A DNA stretch of 64,000 nucleotides from Winslowiella arboricola. GTDB taxonomy: Bacteria > Pseudomonadota > Gammaproteobacteria > Enterobacterales > Enterobacteriaceae. Made by a program: the position numbers and the translations under genes. Under the pieces are notes generated by a model. It had not been told where the DNA came from and did no database searches. It saw only the letters and a list, made by a program, of their open reading frames with translations. The stretch spans positions 682,001 through 746,000 of the forward strand of contig NZ_JAODIM010000043.1 in assembly GCF_025527015.1 (NCBI RefSeq), given 5' to 3'. Positions 19,796 to 31,571 of this stretch are shown piece by piece. The stretch's first letter is position 1; every line of letters begins with the position of its first letter.

Positions 19796-19854
19796 CACGG
19801 GCAGCGAGAACGCCGCCCCTACAGGCAGGTTTGGAGCCGTTTCCGGCTCCCACG
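19796..19854. repeat. GC-rich double-hairpin intergenic repeat, copy A
   Basis: 59-bp element containing GGGCAGCGAGAACGCCGCCC and GGAGCCGTTTCCGGCTCC, each self-complementary, bounded by CACG motifs. It ends exactly at the base before the btuD stop codon. Related copies are at 35548-35613 and 48628-48699. Middle section is shorter than in copy C. Confidence 0.75.
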
Positions 19855-20607
19855 CTAATCCACCAGCGTGGTCAGAATCTGATGCCCTTCAACGGTGAGT
19901 TTGCGGAATGGCACCTGATACAGCTGTTCAAGTTGCTCCGGTTGCATGACTTGTTGCGTCGCGCCCTGAGCGATCACCGCCCCCCCTTTCAGCAGCCATA
20001 CCTGCTGCGCATGACGCAGGCTGTGATTGAGATCATGGCCACTCATAATTACCGTCACACCCGCCTGACACTGAGCCAGCAGCAGGCGATCCAGCGCCGC
20101 CTGTTGCGCCACATCCAGCCCGGCCATCGGTTCATCCAGCAGCAGCAGTTTGCCGTGGGAATTGGCCTGCGGCGTAATTTGTAACAGTACCGCCGCCAGT
20201 CGCACTCGCTGCCACTCGCCGCCGGAAAGCTGATTAAGCGGTCGCGCCAGCTTATCTGTCAGTTGCAGTTCAGCCAGAATATGCGCTAATACCGTATCGC
20301 ATGACTGATCGGCATATTGCAGATGCTGTTGCAGATAGTGAAATACCGCCATCAGACCGGGCGGCAGCTGTTGCTGGTGCAGCCAGCCGCGATGACGCGC
20401 CAGCTGCTGACCACTCCAGATCTCCAGCGGTTTATCGAGAAACTGAATGCGTCCGCTGCCCGGTAACAAACCGGACAGTCGTGCCAGTAACGAACTTTTT
20501 CCGGCCCCGTTGGGGCCGAGAAGATGGATAAGCTGTCCGGGGGTGACCTGCGCACTAAATGGTGCCAGGCGCCCGGCCAGCGCAGCGCCATCAATATCCA
20601 GCAGCAT
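19855..20607 (-). CDS. btuD: Vitamin B12 ABC transporter ATP-binding protein BtuD
   Basis: ATPase of the BtuCDF cobalamin importer. The 250-residue protein has Walker [11 protein letters not shown] (about 33-42), signature LSGGEWQRVRLA, Walker B LLLLDEPMAGLD and the switch region MSGHDLNHSLR. It follows btuE immediately (start at 20607, btuE stop at 20608) and precedes nlpC. The periplasmic BtuF gene is not in the window, as in E. coli where it is elsewhere on the chromosome. Confidence 0.95.
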   Translation of the reverse strand: MLLDIDGAALAGRLAPFSAQVTPGQLIHLLGPNGAGKSSLLARLSGLLPGSGRIQFLDKPLEIWSGQQLARHRGWLHQQQLPPGLMAVFHYLQQHLQYADQSCDTVLAHILAELQLTDKLARPLNQLSGGEWQRVRLAAVLLQITPQANSHGKLLLLDEPMAGLDVAQQAALDRLLLAQCQAGVTVIMSGHDLNHSLRHAQQVWLLKGGAVIAQGATQQVMQPEQLEQLYQVPFRKLTVEGHQILTTLVD

Positions 20608-21153
20608 TTAACCGGCCAGCGCCTGCTTAATGCTGTTGACGATAATCGGGTCATCCGGCGTCATATCCGGCGAAAAGCGTTGCAGCACTTCACCATTACG
20701 CCCGATCAGGAACTTTTCGAAGTTCCACAGAATATCGCCGCTGGCTTTTGGCGCCCGGCCTTTGCTGGTCATGCGCTCAAGGAAGCCACTGTCTTCAGGG
20801 GCGAGTGCCTGCGGCTGCGCCGCCGTCAGCTGCGCATACAACGGATGGCGATGATCACCATTGACCTCAATTTTACTGAACATCGGGAAGGTCACACCGT
20901 AGGTGGTGCTGCAAAAGGTTTTAATCTCTTCGTTAGTGCCCGGCTCCTGCTCAAGAAACGCATTGCACGGAAAGCCCAGAACATCGAAGCCCTGCGGGTG
21001 CAGTTCTTTCTGCAACTGCTCCAGCTGCTCATATTGCGCGGTTAAACCACATTTTGACGCCACGTTAACCACTAACAGTACTTTACCTTGCCACTGTTGC
21101 AACGTGGTCTTCTCACCATCCAGCGTCACCAGTTCTGTATCATAAATACTCAT
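20608..21153 (-). CDS. btuE: Glutathione peroxidase-family protein BtuE
   Basis: Thiol peroxidase of the glutathione peroxidase family, reducing hydroperoxides; despite its name it is not required for B12 transport. The 181 residues show the thioredoxin-like fold with peroxidatic Cys35 in NVASKCGLT, the second conserved block VLGFPCNAFLEQEPG, and the WNFEKFLIGRNG block carrying catalytic Trp and Asn. E. coli BtuE is 183 residues. It is nested between btuC and btuD in the same orientation. Confidence 0.95.
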   Translation of the reverse strand: MSIYDTELVTLDGEKTTLQQWQGKVLLVVNVASKCGLTAQYEQLEQLQKELHPQGFDVLGFPCNAFLEQEPGTNEEIKTFCSTTYGVTFPMFSKIEVNGDHRHPLYAQLTAAQPQALAPEDSGFLERMTSKGRAPKASGDILWNFEKFLIGRNGEVLQRFSPDMTPDDPIIVNSIKQALAG

Positions 21154-21186
21154 GCGGATTTCCTGTGTCAGGGTTGGATTTGCCAG

Positions 21187-22176
21187 CTACTGCTGGCGAC
21201 GATTGTTCAGTAATAACCAGATAAAAATCGGCGCGCCCAGCGTGGCGGTCACCACACCAATCGGCAGTTCCGCCGAAGTCAGCACCACGCGAGCGACAAT
21301 ATCGGCGCCCAGCAACACTGCGGCGCCCGCCAGCGCGCATGCCGGTAACAGTATGCGGTGATCGGTCAGCCCATTAAGCCGCAATATGTGCGGGATCACC
21401 AGACCAACAAAGCCGATAGCGCCAGCCAGCGCCACGCTGACACCCACCAGCCAGCCAATCGCCATTACCAGCAGATTACGCCATAACGCCAGCGGCAGAC
21501 CCAGCTGACGCGCGGAAACTTCACCCAGCGCCAGTAAATTCAGCGCGCGTGACTGCGCGGTCAGCCACAACAAGATCGGCAACAGCGCCAGCATCAGCCA
21601 GCGGTAACGCCAGTCAATGCCACTAAATCCTCCCATCATCCAGTACATTAACTGGCGCAGATCGAGACTGCTGCTGAAATAGACCGCCCAGGTCATCACT
21701 GCGCTACAGATAATCCCCAGCGCCACACCGGCCAGCAGCAGGCGACTGCTGGAGAGATGATGACGGGCAAAACGCAGCAGAATCAGCGTCGCCAGCAGTG
21801 CGCCTGCGATGGCGGCAAGACTATGGCTCCAGGGTTGCCCGTTACCGAGCATCACGCTTAATACCAGCCCGACCCCGGCGCCATTGGAAACGCCCAGTAA
21901 TCCAGGCTCTGCCAGTGGATTATCAAACAGCGCCTGCATCACCGCGCCAGCAACGGCCAGCGACGCCCCGACCAGCAACACGGCCAGCGTACGCGGTAAA
22001 CGCAGTTGCCAGACAAACAGCTGCCCCTGCTGACTGAACCAGGCGTCAGGCGCAATCCAGCTGTCACCGGCGCACAGGCTGATCACCGTCACTGACAGCG
22101 TCAGCGCCAGCAGCAACCATAGCCAGCGCCGCCCATAGCGATCGGCGCGCAGCGACAGGTGCGAAAGCAGAGTCAT
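21187..22176 (-). CDS. btuC: Vitamin B12 ABC transporter permease BtuC
   Basis: Ten-helix FecCD-family permease forming the homodimeric channel of the cobalamin importer. The 329 residues (E. coli 326) include [40 protein letters not shown] and the coupling segment [15 protein letters not shown] near the C-terminus. First gene of the btuC-btuE-btuD-nlpC series. No cobalamin riboswitch was recognised upstream, which is also the case for E. coli btuC. Confidence 0.95.
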   Translation of the reverse strand: MTLLSHLSLRADRYGRRWLWLLLALTLSVTVISLCAGDSWIAPDAWFSQQGQLFVWQLRLPRTLAVLLVGASLAVAGAVMQALFDNPLAEPGLLGVSNGAGVGLVLSVMLGNGQPWSHSLAAIAGALLATLILLRFARHHLSSSRLLLAGVALGIICSAVMTWAVYFSSSLDLRQLMYWMMGGFSGIDWRYRWLMLALLPILLWLTAQSRALNLLALGEVSARQLGLPLALWRNLLVMAIGWLVGVSVALAGAIGFVGLVIPHILRLNGLTDHRILLPACALAGAAVLLGADIVARVVLTSAELPIGVVTATLGAPIFIWLLLNNRRQQ

Positions 22177-22268
22177 TGGTGGCTCTTTATCAAAGAAAAC
22201 AGGGTTTTAATTGTAGTGGCTGTGGGCAAAAAAGATAGAGCCAGCAATGCTGGCTCCGGGGGAAATGA

Positions 22269-22694
22269 TTAACGATGCTGATCCTGCGGTGGCACAGGCT
22301 GTTGATTATCACCTTTGCCGTTGCCCTGAGCTTTCTGTCCGCCGCCCTGCTGCGACTTACCATGACCATTATCATGTTGGGCAGCCTGCTGATGCTGTGG
22401 CTGGCGCTGCGGTTGCGGCTCTGGCTTCGCCGCATGCTGTTTGGGCGCGTGCTTCTGCCAGCCATTACCATTCCAGTAGTCACCGCGTGGACCACGTTCG
22501 CCTACACGACGGCCATGATGCGACTTCCACCAGGACGGCTCACGCCAGTCGTAACCATCCCAGTAATCACCACGATCGTTACGATCGCCAATCGAAACAG
22601 AGACTCCCGGTGTATTAATATTTATCGAAACACCGGCCTGCGCCAGCAGCGGCATCCCTGACAGGACGCAAAGTAACATAGCCGTTTTTTTCAT
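22269..22694 (-). CDS. DUF2502-family small secreted protein
   Basis: 141-residue predicted periplasmic protein with a signal peptide (about 1-20, MKKTAMLLCVLSGMPLLAQA). The segment IGDRNDRGDYWDGYDWREPS resembles the conserved core of the DUF2502 family (E. coli YpeC type). A second tryptophan-glycine block RGDYWNGNGWQKH repeats the motif. The C-terminal half is low-complexity and rich in Gln, His, Gly and Lys, looking disordered. It has a GAGGAAAG ribosome-binding site. Not present at this place in E. coli, where btuC adjoins ihfA directly. Function unknown. Confidence 0.8.
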   Translation of the reverse strand: MKKTAMLLCVLSGMPLLAQAGVSININTPGVSVSIGDRNDRGDYWDGYDWREPSWWKSHHGRRVGERGPRGDYWNGNGWQKHAPKQHAAKPEPQPQRQPQHQQAAQHDNGHGKSQQGGGQKAQGNGKGDNQQPVPPQDQHR

Positions 22695-22851
22695 CGGGCT
22701 TTCCTCTCTTTATAAGATGGGCTTGTTATAGCAATACCTTATGCTGCTAACTATCAGCTGACGGATGATTTTCGCCTTACTTTCTGAGAGCTTACGAAAT
22801 CCTGACATTGTGGAGGGAGCGTGGAAAAATAAACCCGAAGGCACAGAAATG

Positions 22852-22876
22852 AAAAAGGCCGCTTGCGCGGCCTTTT
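22852..22876 (-). terminator. Terminator of the pheM-pheS-pheT-ihfA operon
   Basis: Stem AAGGCCGC / GCGGCCTT with a 4-base loop, flanked by A and T tracts on both sides; on the minus strand it lies 12 bases after the ihfA stop and is followed by T residues. Could work in both directions. Confidence 0.85.
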
Positions 22877-22888
22877 ATATGACTCAGA

Positions 22889-23188
22889 TTAGTCTTCTTT
22901 CGGCGAGGCGTTCTCAACCCGACTTTTAAGCTTCTGACCCGGGCGGAACGTCACCACGCGCCGTGCCGTAATCGGAATATCTTCGCCAGTCTTTGGGTTA
23001 CGTCCCGGACGTTGATTCTTGTCGCGGAGATCAAAGTTGCCAAAACCGGACAATTTGACCTGTTCGCCATTTTCCAAAGCACGTCTCACTTCTTCGAAAA
23101 ACAGCTCAACCAGCTCTTTGGCATCCCGCTTGCTAAGCCCAAGCTTCTCAAACAGGTATTCAGACATTTCAGCTTTTGTAAGCGCCAT
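22889..23188 (-). CDS. ihfA: Integration host factor subunit alpha
   Basis: DNA-bending histone-like protein forming a heterodimer with IhfB; binds specific sites in replication, recombination and sigma-54 promoters. The 99 residues equal the E. coli protein, with the beta-arm segment [20 protein letters not shown] containing the intercalating proline. It starts 4 bases after the pheT stop, at the end of the pheMST-ihfA transcript. IHF may matter locally because the astC promoter in this window is sigma-54 type. Confidence 0.98.
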   Translation of the reverse strand: MALTKAEMSEYLFEKLGLSKRDAKELVELFFEEVRRALENGEQVKLSGFGNFDLRDKNQRPGRNPKTGEDIPITARRVVTFRPGQKLKSRVENASPKED

Positions 23189-23192
23189 AGGT

Positions 23193-25580
23193 TCAATCCC
23201 TCAAGGATGCTTGGAATCGCTCTTTCAGTGCCTCTACACATCTTGCAACAGTAGCGGCAATCTCCTCTTCTTCGAGTGTCCGGCCGGTATCTTGCAAAAT
23301 CAGGCTGATAGCGAGGCTCTTATAACCCTCATTTACACCCTTACCGCGGTACACGTCAAACAAGTTTACGCCAACTACCTGATTTACGCCAACTTTCTTA
23401 CACTCGGCGATGATATCTGCTGCAGGCACGTTTTCGGCCACCACCACAGCGATATCACGGCGGTTTGCCGGGAAGCGTGAAATCTCGCGCGCTTCAGGCA
23501 GCACGCGGTCTGCGACCTTATCCCAAAGCAGTTCAAACACTAAGGTGCGTCCGTTAAGATCCAGCTTACGTTCCAGCTCAGGATGCACCACACCGATAAA
23601 TCCGATTTTCTCACCGTGCAAATAAATTGCCGCACTTTGACCCGGATGAAGCGCCGGATTGGCTGCGGCCCGGAACTCAATGGACTCCAGTTTACCCGTC
23701 AGATCCAGAACCGATTCTAAATCACCTTTTAAATCATAGAAGTCTGTTGCCTGTCGCGCCAGGTCCCAATGCTCTTCATAGCGATTACCACTTAATACAC
23801 CTGACAGCATAAGATCCTGACGGATACCGAGGTTTGCCTGTGTATCAGGCACAAAGCGTAAGCCGCTCTCAAACAGGCGCACTCGGCTCTGCTGACGGTT
23901 CTGGTTGTACACCACCGCCGACAGTAAACCGCTCCACAAAGACAGACGCATCGCCGACATCTCGACCGAAATCGGGCTTGGCAGTAGCAGATTTTCTTCA
24001 CCAGGATGCAACAGCGCCTGGATTTTTGGATCAACAAAGCTGTAAGTGATCGCTTCCTGATAGCCTTTATCCACCAGCATCGCTTTCGCGCGCTTCAGCG
24101 ACAGATTCGCTTCACGGTGTTTAGTCATCACCAGGCTGGCCTGCACCGGCACATCAGGAATATTGTTGTAGCCGTAAACACGCGCCACTTCTTCCACCAG
24201 ATCCTCTTCGATTTCCATATCGAAACGCCAGCTCGGCGCAATCGCCTGCCATTCACCTTGAGTCGCAGTCACCTGGCAACCCAGACGTTGCAGAATATCG
24301 GTCACTTGCTCGTCTGCAATCACATGGCCAATCAGACGATCGAGTTTTTCACGACGCAGACGGATGGTCGCCGCTTGTGGCAGCTTGGCTTCATTGGTCA
24401 CATCGATAACCGGGCCGGCTTCGCCGCCACAGATATCCAGCAGCAGACGGGTAGCCCGCTCCATCGCTTTATATTGCAGCGCCGGATCAACCCCGCGCTC
24501 GTAACGGTGTGAAGCATCGGTATGCAGACCCTGACGACGCGCACGACCGGTAATCGCCAGCGGGCTGAAGAACGCACATTCAAACAGCACGTTGCGCGTC
24601 TCTTCGTTGACGCCAGAGTGCTCGCCGCCAAAGATGCCGCCCATCGCCAGCGCCTGCTGATGATCGGCGATCACCAGCGTATCGCTGCTCAGCTTCGCTT
24701 CACTGCCGTCCAGCAGGGTCAGGGTTTCGCCCTCTGCCGCCAGGCGCACGATAATACCAGAATCAAGGCGATCCAGATCGAAGGCGTGCATCGGCTGACC
24801 CAGCTCCAGCAGCACAAAGTTGGTGATATCAACTACCGGATCGATAGAACGGATCCCGCAACGGCGCAGTTTTTCACGCAACCACAGTGGCGATTCGGCT
24901 TTAACATTGATGCCTTTCACCACGCGACCCAGGTAGCGCGGGCAGGCGTCGACGGCATCAACGCGAATCGGGAAGGTATCGCTGATAGTTGCGACGACCG
25001 GCGCAATTTCCGGTTCGGTCAGCGGCAGCTGATTCACCACCGCCACGTCACGCGCCACACCGATAATGCTCAGGCAGTCGGCGCGGTTTGGCGTCACGCT
25101 AATTTCGATGGTGTTATCGTTCAGCTGCAAATAGTCGCGGATATCGGTACCCACTGGTGCATCGGCAGGCAGTTCGATAATGCCATCATGATCGGCAGAG
25201 ATCGCCAGCTCAGAGAAAGAGCACAGCATGCCTTCAGACGGTTCGCCACGCAGTTTCGCCGCTTTAATTTTAAAATCACCTGGCAACACGGCGCCAACGG
25301 TGGCGACCGCCACTTTCAGGCCAGCACGGCAATTCGGTGCGCCGCAAACGATATCCAGTAACCGTTCGCCGCCAACATTAATTTTGGTCACGCGCAGTTT
25401 ATCGGCATTGGGATGCTGACCGCATTCAACCACTTCGCCAACTACCACACCATGAAAGTCACCGGCTACGGCGTCAACGCCGTCCACTTCCAGCCCCGCC
25501 ATGGTGATTTGATCGGATAACGCTTCACTGTCAATGGCTGGGTTTACCCATTCGCGTAACCAGAGTTCACTGAATTTCAT
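23193..25580 (-). CDS. pheT: Phenylalanyl-tRNA synthetase beta subunit
   Basis: Large subunit of the alpha2-beta2 PheRS. The 795 residues equal the E. coli length. Domain order is as expected: EMAP/tRNA-binding OB fold (about 40-150), B3/B4 editing domain (about 210-370, with [10 protein letters not shown]), B5 DNA-binding-like domain (about 400-475), synthetase-like core, and the C-terminal anticodon-binding FDX-ACB domain (about 700-795, [15 protein letters not shown]). It follows pheS by 15 bases and precedes ihfA by 4. Confidence 0.98.
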   Translation of the reverse strand: MKFSELWLREWVNPAIDSEALSDQITMAGLEVDGVDAVAGDFHGVVVGEVVECGQHPNADKLRVTKINVGGERLLDIVCGAPNCRAGLKVAVATVGAVLPGDFKIKAAKLRGEPSEGMLCSFSELAISADHDGIIELPADAPVGTDIRDYLQLNDNTIEISVTPNRADCLSIIGVARDVAVVNQLPLTEPEIAPVVATISDTFPIRVDAVDACPRYLGRVVKGINVKAESPLWLREKLRRCGIRSIDPVVDITNFVLLELGQPMHAFDLDRLDSGIIVRLAAEGETLTLLDGSEAKLSSDTLVIADHQQALAMGGIFGGEHSGVNEETRNVLFECAFFSPLAITGRARRQGLHTDASHRYERGVDPALQYKAMERATRLLLDICGGEAGPVIDVTNEAKLPQAATIRLRREKLDRLIGHVIADEQVTDILQRLGCQVTATQGEWQAIAPSWRFDMEIEEDLVEEVARVYGYNNIPDVPVQASLVMTKHREANLSLKRAKAMLVDKGYQEAITYSFVDPKIQALLHPGEENLLLPSPISVEMSAMRLSLWSGLLSAVVYNQNRQQSRVRLFESGLRFVPDTQANLGIRQDLMLSGVLSGNRYEEHWDLARQATDFYDLKGDLESVLDLTGKLESIEFRAAANPALHPGQSAAIYLHGEKIGFIGVVHPELERKLDLNGRTLVFELLWDKVADRVLPEAREISRFPANRRDIAVVVAENVPAADIIAECKKVGVNQVVGVNLFDVYRGKGVNEGYKSLAISLILQDTGRTLEEEEIAATVARCVEALKERFQASLRD

Positions 25581-25595
25581 TGGTATAACCTGCCC

Positions 25596-26686
<1,091 letters not shown>

Positions 26687-26731
26687 AGCGCGATTTTTCG
26701 TTTCTTCTCTTTGCGCAAAAGCCCCCGGTTG

Positions 26732-26776
26732 TCAGGCGCTAAAGTAAAAAAAGAAACGGAAAATAGCAGCATTCAT
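26732..26776 (-). CDS. pheM: pheST operon leader peptide PheM
   Basis: Fourteen-codon leader peptide [14 protein letters not shown] with five phenylalanine codons, differing from the E. coli leader ([14 protein letters not shown]) only at the last residue. Low charged tRNA-Phe stalls the ribosome here and prevents formation of the downstream attenuator hairpin, raising pheST expression. An AAGG ribosome-binding site precedes it (minus strand, CTATAAGGTAACGCAAGC before ATG). Confidence 0.95.
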   Translation of the reverse strand: [14 protein letters not shown]

Positions 26777-26834
26777 GCTTGCGTTACCTTATAGAGAATC
26801 TTATCTGAAGTTTATCAGTCATCTGAACCGCTCT

Positions 26835-26863
26835 ATTGAAAAGCCAGCAGGCACAAATGTCAA
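26835..26863 (-). promoter_or_regulatory. Putative pheM promoter
   Basis: Minus strand TTGACA (26858-26863), a 17-base spacer and TTCAAT (26835-26840) form a good sigma-70 promoter about 60 bases upstream of pheM. Confidence 0.65.
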
Positions 26864-26884
26864 TCTTTTGCTTGAGTTACAGGA

Positions 26885-26912
26885 AATAAAAGAGGGAGAC
26901 GAGCTCCCTCTC
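26885..26912 (-). terminator. Terminator of the thrS-infC-rpmI-rplT operon
   Basis: Minus-strand stem AGAGGGAG / CTCCCTCT with a 5-base loop, followed by TTTTATTT. It separates the ribosomal-protein transcript from the pheM promoter. Confidence 0.8.
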
Positions 26913-26917
26913 TTAAC

Positions 26918-27041
26918 TACCCGTCATACTTCAAGCGGCAGGCGCGTTGGCTGCGCCCGTTCACCCCAGTCAGATAGTAATCTATGCTCCTGGGGATTCG
27001 CGGCCTTGCCGCCTTCCTGCCGCTCGAATTATTTAGGGTAT
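26918..27041. repeat. ERIC (enterobacterial repetitive intergenic consensus) element
   Basis: About 124 bp with the diagnostic ERIC core: CACCCCAGTC (26971-26980) and CTCCTGGGGATTCGC are the sequences matched by the classical ERIC2 and ERIC1R primers. The ends (TACCCGTCATACTTCAAG and CTCGAATTATTTAGGGTA) form the usual long imperfect inverted repeat. It begins 6 bp after the rplT stop and so is transcribed at the 3' end of the ribosomal-protein operon. Confidence 0.93.
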
Positions 27042-27047
27042 TCTGAC

Positions 27048-27404
<357 letters not shown>

Positions 27405-27445
27405 TTAGCTCTCCTGAATTATATTCTGTTTAAAAAAAAATTTAC

Positions 27446-27667
<222 letters not shown>

Positions 27668-27737
27668 TTAATAAAATGAATCAGACAGGCGAGTCACCGT
27701 GCAGCGCGAACGCTGCGCGGTAAACTACTTGAATGGC

Positions 27738-28289
27738 CTACTGCTTCTTCTTGGGAGCGAGCACCATGATCATCTGGCGGCCTTCGATCTTCGAAGGGAA
27801 GGATTCGACAATGGCCAAATCCAGATCTTCACACAGATCTTTACGGACGCGGTTAAGCACTTCCATACCGATCTGCTGGTGCGCCATCTCACGACCACGG
27901 AAACGCAGCGTGATTTTGGCTTTATCGCCATCTTCCAGAAAGCGAATCAGGTTGCGTAGTTTGACCTGATAGTCGCCATCATCGGTTCCAGGACGGAATT
28001 TAATTTCCTTAACCTGGATAACTTTCTGCTTCTTCTTCTGTTCCTTAGAAGATTTGCTTTTTTCGTAGAGGAACTTGCCGTAATCCATGATACGGCATAC
28101 AGGCGGTTCGGCGTTAGGGCTGATTTCAACTAAATCAACACCTGCTTCTTCAGCTTTCTCGATAGCTTCACGCAGACTAACAATACCCAGCTGCTCGCCT
28201 TCGATGCCTGTCAGACGCACCTCTGTTGCACGGATTTCACCGTTAATTTTATTTGGTCGCGTCGGTAGAACTCGTTTTCCGCCTTTAAT
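27738..28289 (-). CDS. infC: Translation initiation factor IF-3 with AUU start
   Basis: Binds the 30S subunit, prevents premature 50S joining and discriminates against non-standard start codons. Translation begins at ATT (28287-28289), 8 bases after a strong GGAGG on the minus strand, giving [20 protein letters not shown] after the initiator Met, 183 residues in all (E. coli 180). The rare AUU start is the basis of IF-3 autoregulation. The three extra residues arise near the C-terminus, in [19 protein letters not shown]. The gene begins 3 bases after the thrS stop, with its ribosome-binding site inside thrS. Searches limited to ATG/GTG/TTG starts would truncate it. Confidence 0.95.
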   Translation of the reverse strand: MKGGKRVLPTRPNKINGEIRATEVRLTGIEGEQLGIVSLREAIEKAEEAGVDLVEISPNAEPPVCRIMDYGKFLYEKSKSSKEQKKKQKVIQVKEIKFRPGTDDGDYQVKLRNLIRFLEDGDKAKITLRFRGREMAHQQIGMEVLNRVRKDLCEDLDLAIVESFPSKIEGRQMIMVLAPKKKQ

Positions 28290-28292
28290 ACT

Positions 28293-30221
28293 TTATTCCT
28301 CCAATTGATGAAGATTTCGGCTGCGAATCTCATGCTGCAGCTTTTCGATAACATCATTTACGTCCATGCTACCCAGGTCTTTACCACGGCGGGTGCGAAC
28401 GGCGACTTTGCCTGCTTCCACCTCTTTATCACCACAGACCAGCATGTAAGGAACACGACGTAAAGTGTGCTCGCGGATTTTAAAGCCAATCTTCTCATTT
28501 CTCAAGTCCGCTTTGACGCGAATTCCCGCATTCTGCAGTTTACGGGTTAATTCTGCGACATATTCGGACTGACCATCAGTGATATTCATTATCACTGCTT
28601 GTACAGGAGCCAGCCAGGTCGGGAAGAAACCGGCATACTCTTCGGTAAGAATACCGATAAAGCGCTCCATGGAACCCAGGATAGCGCGGTGAATCATCAC
28701 CGGCACCTGACGATCATTATTTTCACCCACGTATGAAGCATTCAGACGTGTTGGCAAAGAAAAGTCGAGCTGTACGGTACCACACTGCCACGCACGATCC
28801 AGACAATCATGCAGGGTAAATTCAATTTTCGGACCGTAGAACGCTCCTTCACCCGGCTGATACTGGAATTCGATGCCATTTTCCTGCAGTGCTTCCGCCA
28901 GATCATGCTCGGCGCGATCCCACATCTCATCGCTGCCAATGCGTTTTTCCGGACGGGTAGACAGTTTCACCACGATTTTTTCAAAACCGAAGGTGCTGTA
29001 CATATCGTACACCATCTTGATACAGCTATTGACTTCGTCACGCACCTGCTCTTCAGTACAGAAGACATGGGCGTCATCCTGAGTAAAGCCACGCACGCGC
29101 ATCAAACCATGCAGCGCGCCTGACGGCTCATTACGATGACAGCTACCAAATTCCGCCATACGCAGTGGCAGGTCGCGGTATGATTTTAGACCCTGATTGA
29201 AAATTTGCACGTGGCCAGGGCAATTCATCGGTTTAATACAGTATTCGCGGTTTTCCGATGAGGTGGTAAACATCGCTTCTTTGTAGTTTTCCCAGTGGCC
29301 GGTTTTTTCCCACAGCACGCGGTCCATCATAAACGGACCCTTCACTTCCTGGTAGTCATACTCTTTCAGCTTGGTGCGTACAAACACTTCCAGTTCACGG
29401 AAGATAGTCCAGCCATCGTTGTGCCAGAACACCATGCCAGGCGCCTCTTCCTGCATATGATACAGGTCGAGCTGTTTACCAATTTTACGGTGATCGCGTT
29501 TCGCCGCTTCTTCCAGACGCTGCAGATAAGCCGCCAGTTGCTTTTTATCGGCCCATGCGGTGCCGTAGATACGCTGCAACATCTTATTATTGCTGTCGCC
29601 ACGCCAGTAAGCGCCGGACATTTTCTGCAGTTTAAAATGATGGCAGAAACGCATATTCGGTACGTGCGGACCGCGGCACATATCGATATATTCTTCGTGG
29701 TGATACAAGCCAGGACGGTCGTCGTGGCTGATATTCTCATCAAGGATGGTGGTTTTGTAGATTTCGCCGCGCGCGGCAAACGCATCACGCGCTTCCTGCC
29801 AGCTCACCTTCTTCTTGATGACGTCATAATTCTTCTCAGCCAGCTCATGCATACGCTTTTCGAGCAGCTCGAGGTCTTCCTGCGTCAGGGTGCGGTCAAT
29901 ATCAACGTCGTAGTAAAAACCGTTGTCGATAACCGGACCGATAGCCATTTTGGTGTCCGGCCACAGTTGCTTAATCGCATGCCCCAACAGGTGCGCGCAG
30001 GAGTGGCGAATAATTTCCACACCGGCTTCGTCTTTCGCGGTAATAATCGCGACCTGAGCATCTTCGGTAATCGGATCGATGGCATCAACCAGTTCACCAT
30101 TTACGCGACCGGCAATGCAGGCTTTCGCCAGACCCGGACCAATGTCCTGGGCAATCTCCATCACGCTAACGGCGTGGTCGAAAATACGCTGACTTCCATC
30201 AGGAAGAGTAATAACGGGCAT
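28293..30221 (-). CDS. thrS: Threonyl-tRNA synthetase
   Basis: Charges tRNA-Thr; 642 residues, identical to the E. coli length. Domains: N-terminal TGS (1-62), editing domain with [14 protein letters not shown] (about 73-86) and the later Cys/His residues of [10 protein letters not shown], class II catalytic core with [10 protein letters not shown] and the motif 2 segment [17 protein letters not shown], and a C-terminal anticodon-binding domain. The zinc ligand Cys is in MNCPGH. First gene of the thrS-infC-rpmI-rplT operon. E. coli ThrRS represses its own translation through the leader. Confidence 0.98.
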   Translation of the reverse strand: MPVITLPDGSQRIFDHAVSVMEIAQDIGPGLAKACIAGRVNGELVDAIDPITEDAQVAIITAKDEAGVEIIRHSCAHLLGHAIKQLWPDTKMAIGPVIDNGFYYDVDIDRTLTQEDLELLEKRMHELAEKNYDVIKKKVSWQEARDAFAARGEIYKTTILDENISHDDRPGLYHHEEYIDMCRGPHVPNMRFCHHFKLQKMSGAYWRGDSNNKMLQRIYGTAWADKKQLAAYLQRLEEAAKRDHRKIGKQLDLYHMQEEAPGMVFWHNDGWTIFRELEVFVRTKLKEYDYQEVKGPFMMDRVLWEKTGHWENYKEAMFTTSSENREYCIKPMNCPGHVQIFNQGLKSYRDLPLRMAEFGSCHRNEPSGALHGLMRVRGFTQDDAHVFCTEEQVRDEVNSCIKMVYDMYSTFGFEKIVVKLSTRPEKRIGSDEMWDRAEHDLAEALQENGIEFQYQPGEGAFYGPKIEFTLHDCLDRAWQCGTVQLDFSLPTRLNASYVGENNDRQVPVMIHRAILGSMERFIGILTEEYAGFFPTWLAPVQAVIMNITDGQSEYVAELTRKLQNAGIRVKADLRNEKIGFKIREHTLRRVPYMLVCGDKEVEAGKVAVRTRRGKDLGSMDVNDVIEKLQHEIRSRNLHQLEE

Positions 30222-30370
30222 TTCATATCCTTAATTGCAGTGGTAACCCACACGAAAGGCTACATACAAATCATCGTTTATTTATATACATCAGGCGCAT
30301 GAGACTTGAAACCGACTCACAATTGTCAGTTTGGTACTCGGCCTGGGTACAGAGTTGTTAAAGCGTGATA
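30222..30370 (-). promoter_or_regulatory. thrS mRNA leader / putative translational operator
   Basis: The 343-bp gap upstream of thrS (30222-30564) holds no gene. Its minus-strand sequence GTGGGTTACCACTGCA (30236-30251), just before the ribosome-binding site, is shared with the E. coli thrS leader, where anticodon-like stem-loops bind ThrRS. The rest of the leader has diverged. Extent is approximate. Confidence 0.55.
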
Positions 30371-30532
30371 AACCACAAAAACACTTTAAGCGGGAACATC
30401 TTACACGCCGAAACGGGTAAATGCACGGGCTGTGAGACGCGCGCTGATGTTAGCATCAAAGTACAGGTCACTGATTACGCGATTAATATCACTTTGGGCG
30501 GGCAATTCGGCAGATGAGTCGCTGACAGTAAA

Positions 30533-30562
30533 GAAACGGGCCGAAAAGCTTCGGCCCATTGA
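30533..30562 (-). terminator. Terminator of ydiY
   Basis: Minus-strand stem GGGCCGAA / TTCGGCCC with a 4-base loop followed by GTTTCTTT, directly after the ydiY stop. Confidence 0.75.
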
Positions 30563-30564
30563 GA

Positions 30565-31317
30565 TTACATCGCGTAGGACAGCAGAATAGTGGTTTTGGT
30601 ATCAGTATGATCCGGCGCAGATTCCGGCGGATTCTGGTTCCAGGTCACGTTATACGCCATCTTCAGTGAAAAATGCTCGTTAATCGCTACCTGCAGGCCG
30701 GTTTCTGAGTTGACGGTGGTATCGTCGCTACCCAGTACTGACACACCCTGGATAAACTTGGTGTTGTCGGTTAACTGCCAGTTATAGCTGACTGCGCCAT
30801 AAGCCAGCGGCTGAGTATCATGGCCGCCTTCATGGTAATCGTCGTAACGCACACCTGGACCCGCTTCCACACGCAGTGAATGCACCGGGCCATTCAGGAT
30901 CTGACGACCGTAACCGGCAGCGAGAATGGAACGACCATCGTAACCATTAAAACGATCGCTTAACCAGCTGGCCTGACCAAACAGGTAGTCATAATCGGTC
31001 ATGTTGTAACGTGAACGACCACCAATCTGATAAGTCTCAGAAGAACGCTCATCGTTGGACGACGCATTCGATGCGTTGCCCCACAGGCTGTAAGCGGTTC
31101 TGGTCTGGTACCAGGTCATATTGGTTGCCGCAGTGGCGTTAGAACTTTTGGTGTTGCCACTTTGCGCCAGGTAACCGGCGGAAGCACTTCCTTCAAACGG
31201 CGTTTTGGCAGTAGACGGGTCATCCATGGTGGTGAAAACTGAGTTATCAGCCAGAGCCTGGTGACAACACACTCCTGAGAGCAAAAGAACAGCAGACAAC
31301 TTTTTAAGCGCTTTCAT
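30565..31317 (-). CDS. ydiY: DUF481-family outer-membrane/periplasmic protein YdiY
   Basis: 250-residue secreted beta-rich protein of the DUF481 family, ortholog of E. coli YdiY (252 residues), whose gene is acid-inducible. Signal peptide about 1-23. The mature part alternates short amphipathic strands, with the conserved PFEGSASAGYLAQSGNTKSS, RSRYNMTDYDYLFGQASWLS and EHFSLKMAYNVTWN blocks, and ends in an aromatic-Met (SYAM), consistent with an outer-membrane barrel. Function is not established. Confidence 0.92.
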   Translation of the reverse strand: MKALKKLSAVLLLSGVCCHQALADNSVFTTMDDPSTAKTPFEGSASAGYLAQSGNTKSSNATAATNMTWYQTRTAYSLWGNASNASSNDERSSETYQIGGRSRYNMTDYDYLFGQASWLSDRFNGYDGRSILAAGYGRQILNGPVHSLRVEAGPGVRYDDYHEGGHDTQPLAYGAVSYNWQLTDNTKFIQGVSVLGSDDTTVNSETGLQVAINEHFSLKMAYNVTWNQNPPESAPDHTDTKTTILLSYAM

Positions 31318-31571
31318 ATAAATGTGACCTGTACGGCAGTTTCAAAAGGAATGAGTCTGAAGCGTTTTGAAGGACGATCAATGCCATTTACGGTAATTTT
31401 TGTAAACAAGTGTTAAATCGCTCTTTTTACCACGCATCCGCAGTGAAACGCTTCATTTATAAGATACTTCTGATTAACGGCGCGCATTATAGAGGTTATT
31501 GGAACAACTTACAGCGGGGGCGAAAGAAGAATTTTTGGTGGCGGGCGCCAGTAATTGCGCCCGCCTGCAAA

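Noticed and set aside
22177..22268. Cobalamin riboswitch for btuC
   Set aside because: Wrong side of the gene, and no B12-box sequence was found near the btuC start at 22176 either.
24522..25361. 279-codon plus-strand frame opposite pheT
   Set aside because: Antisense shadow of pheT, without start signals or recognisable domains.
29295..30302. 335-codon frame on the plus strand opposite thrS
   Set aside because: Fully antisense to a certain gene, with composition explained by reading the codon complement; no ribosome-binding site and no family resemblance.
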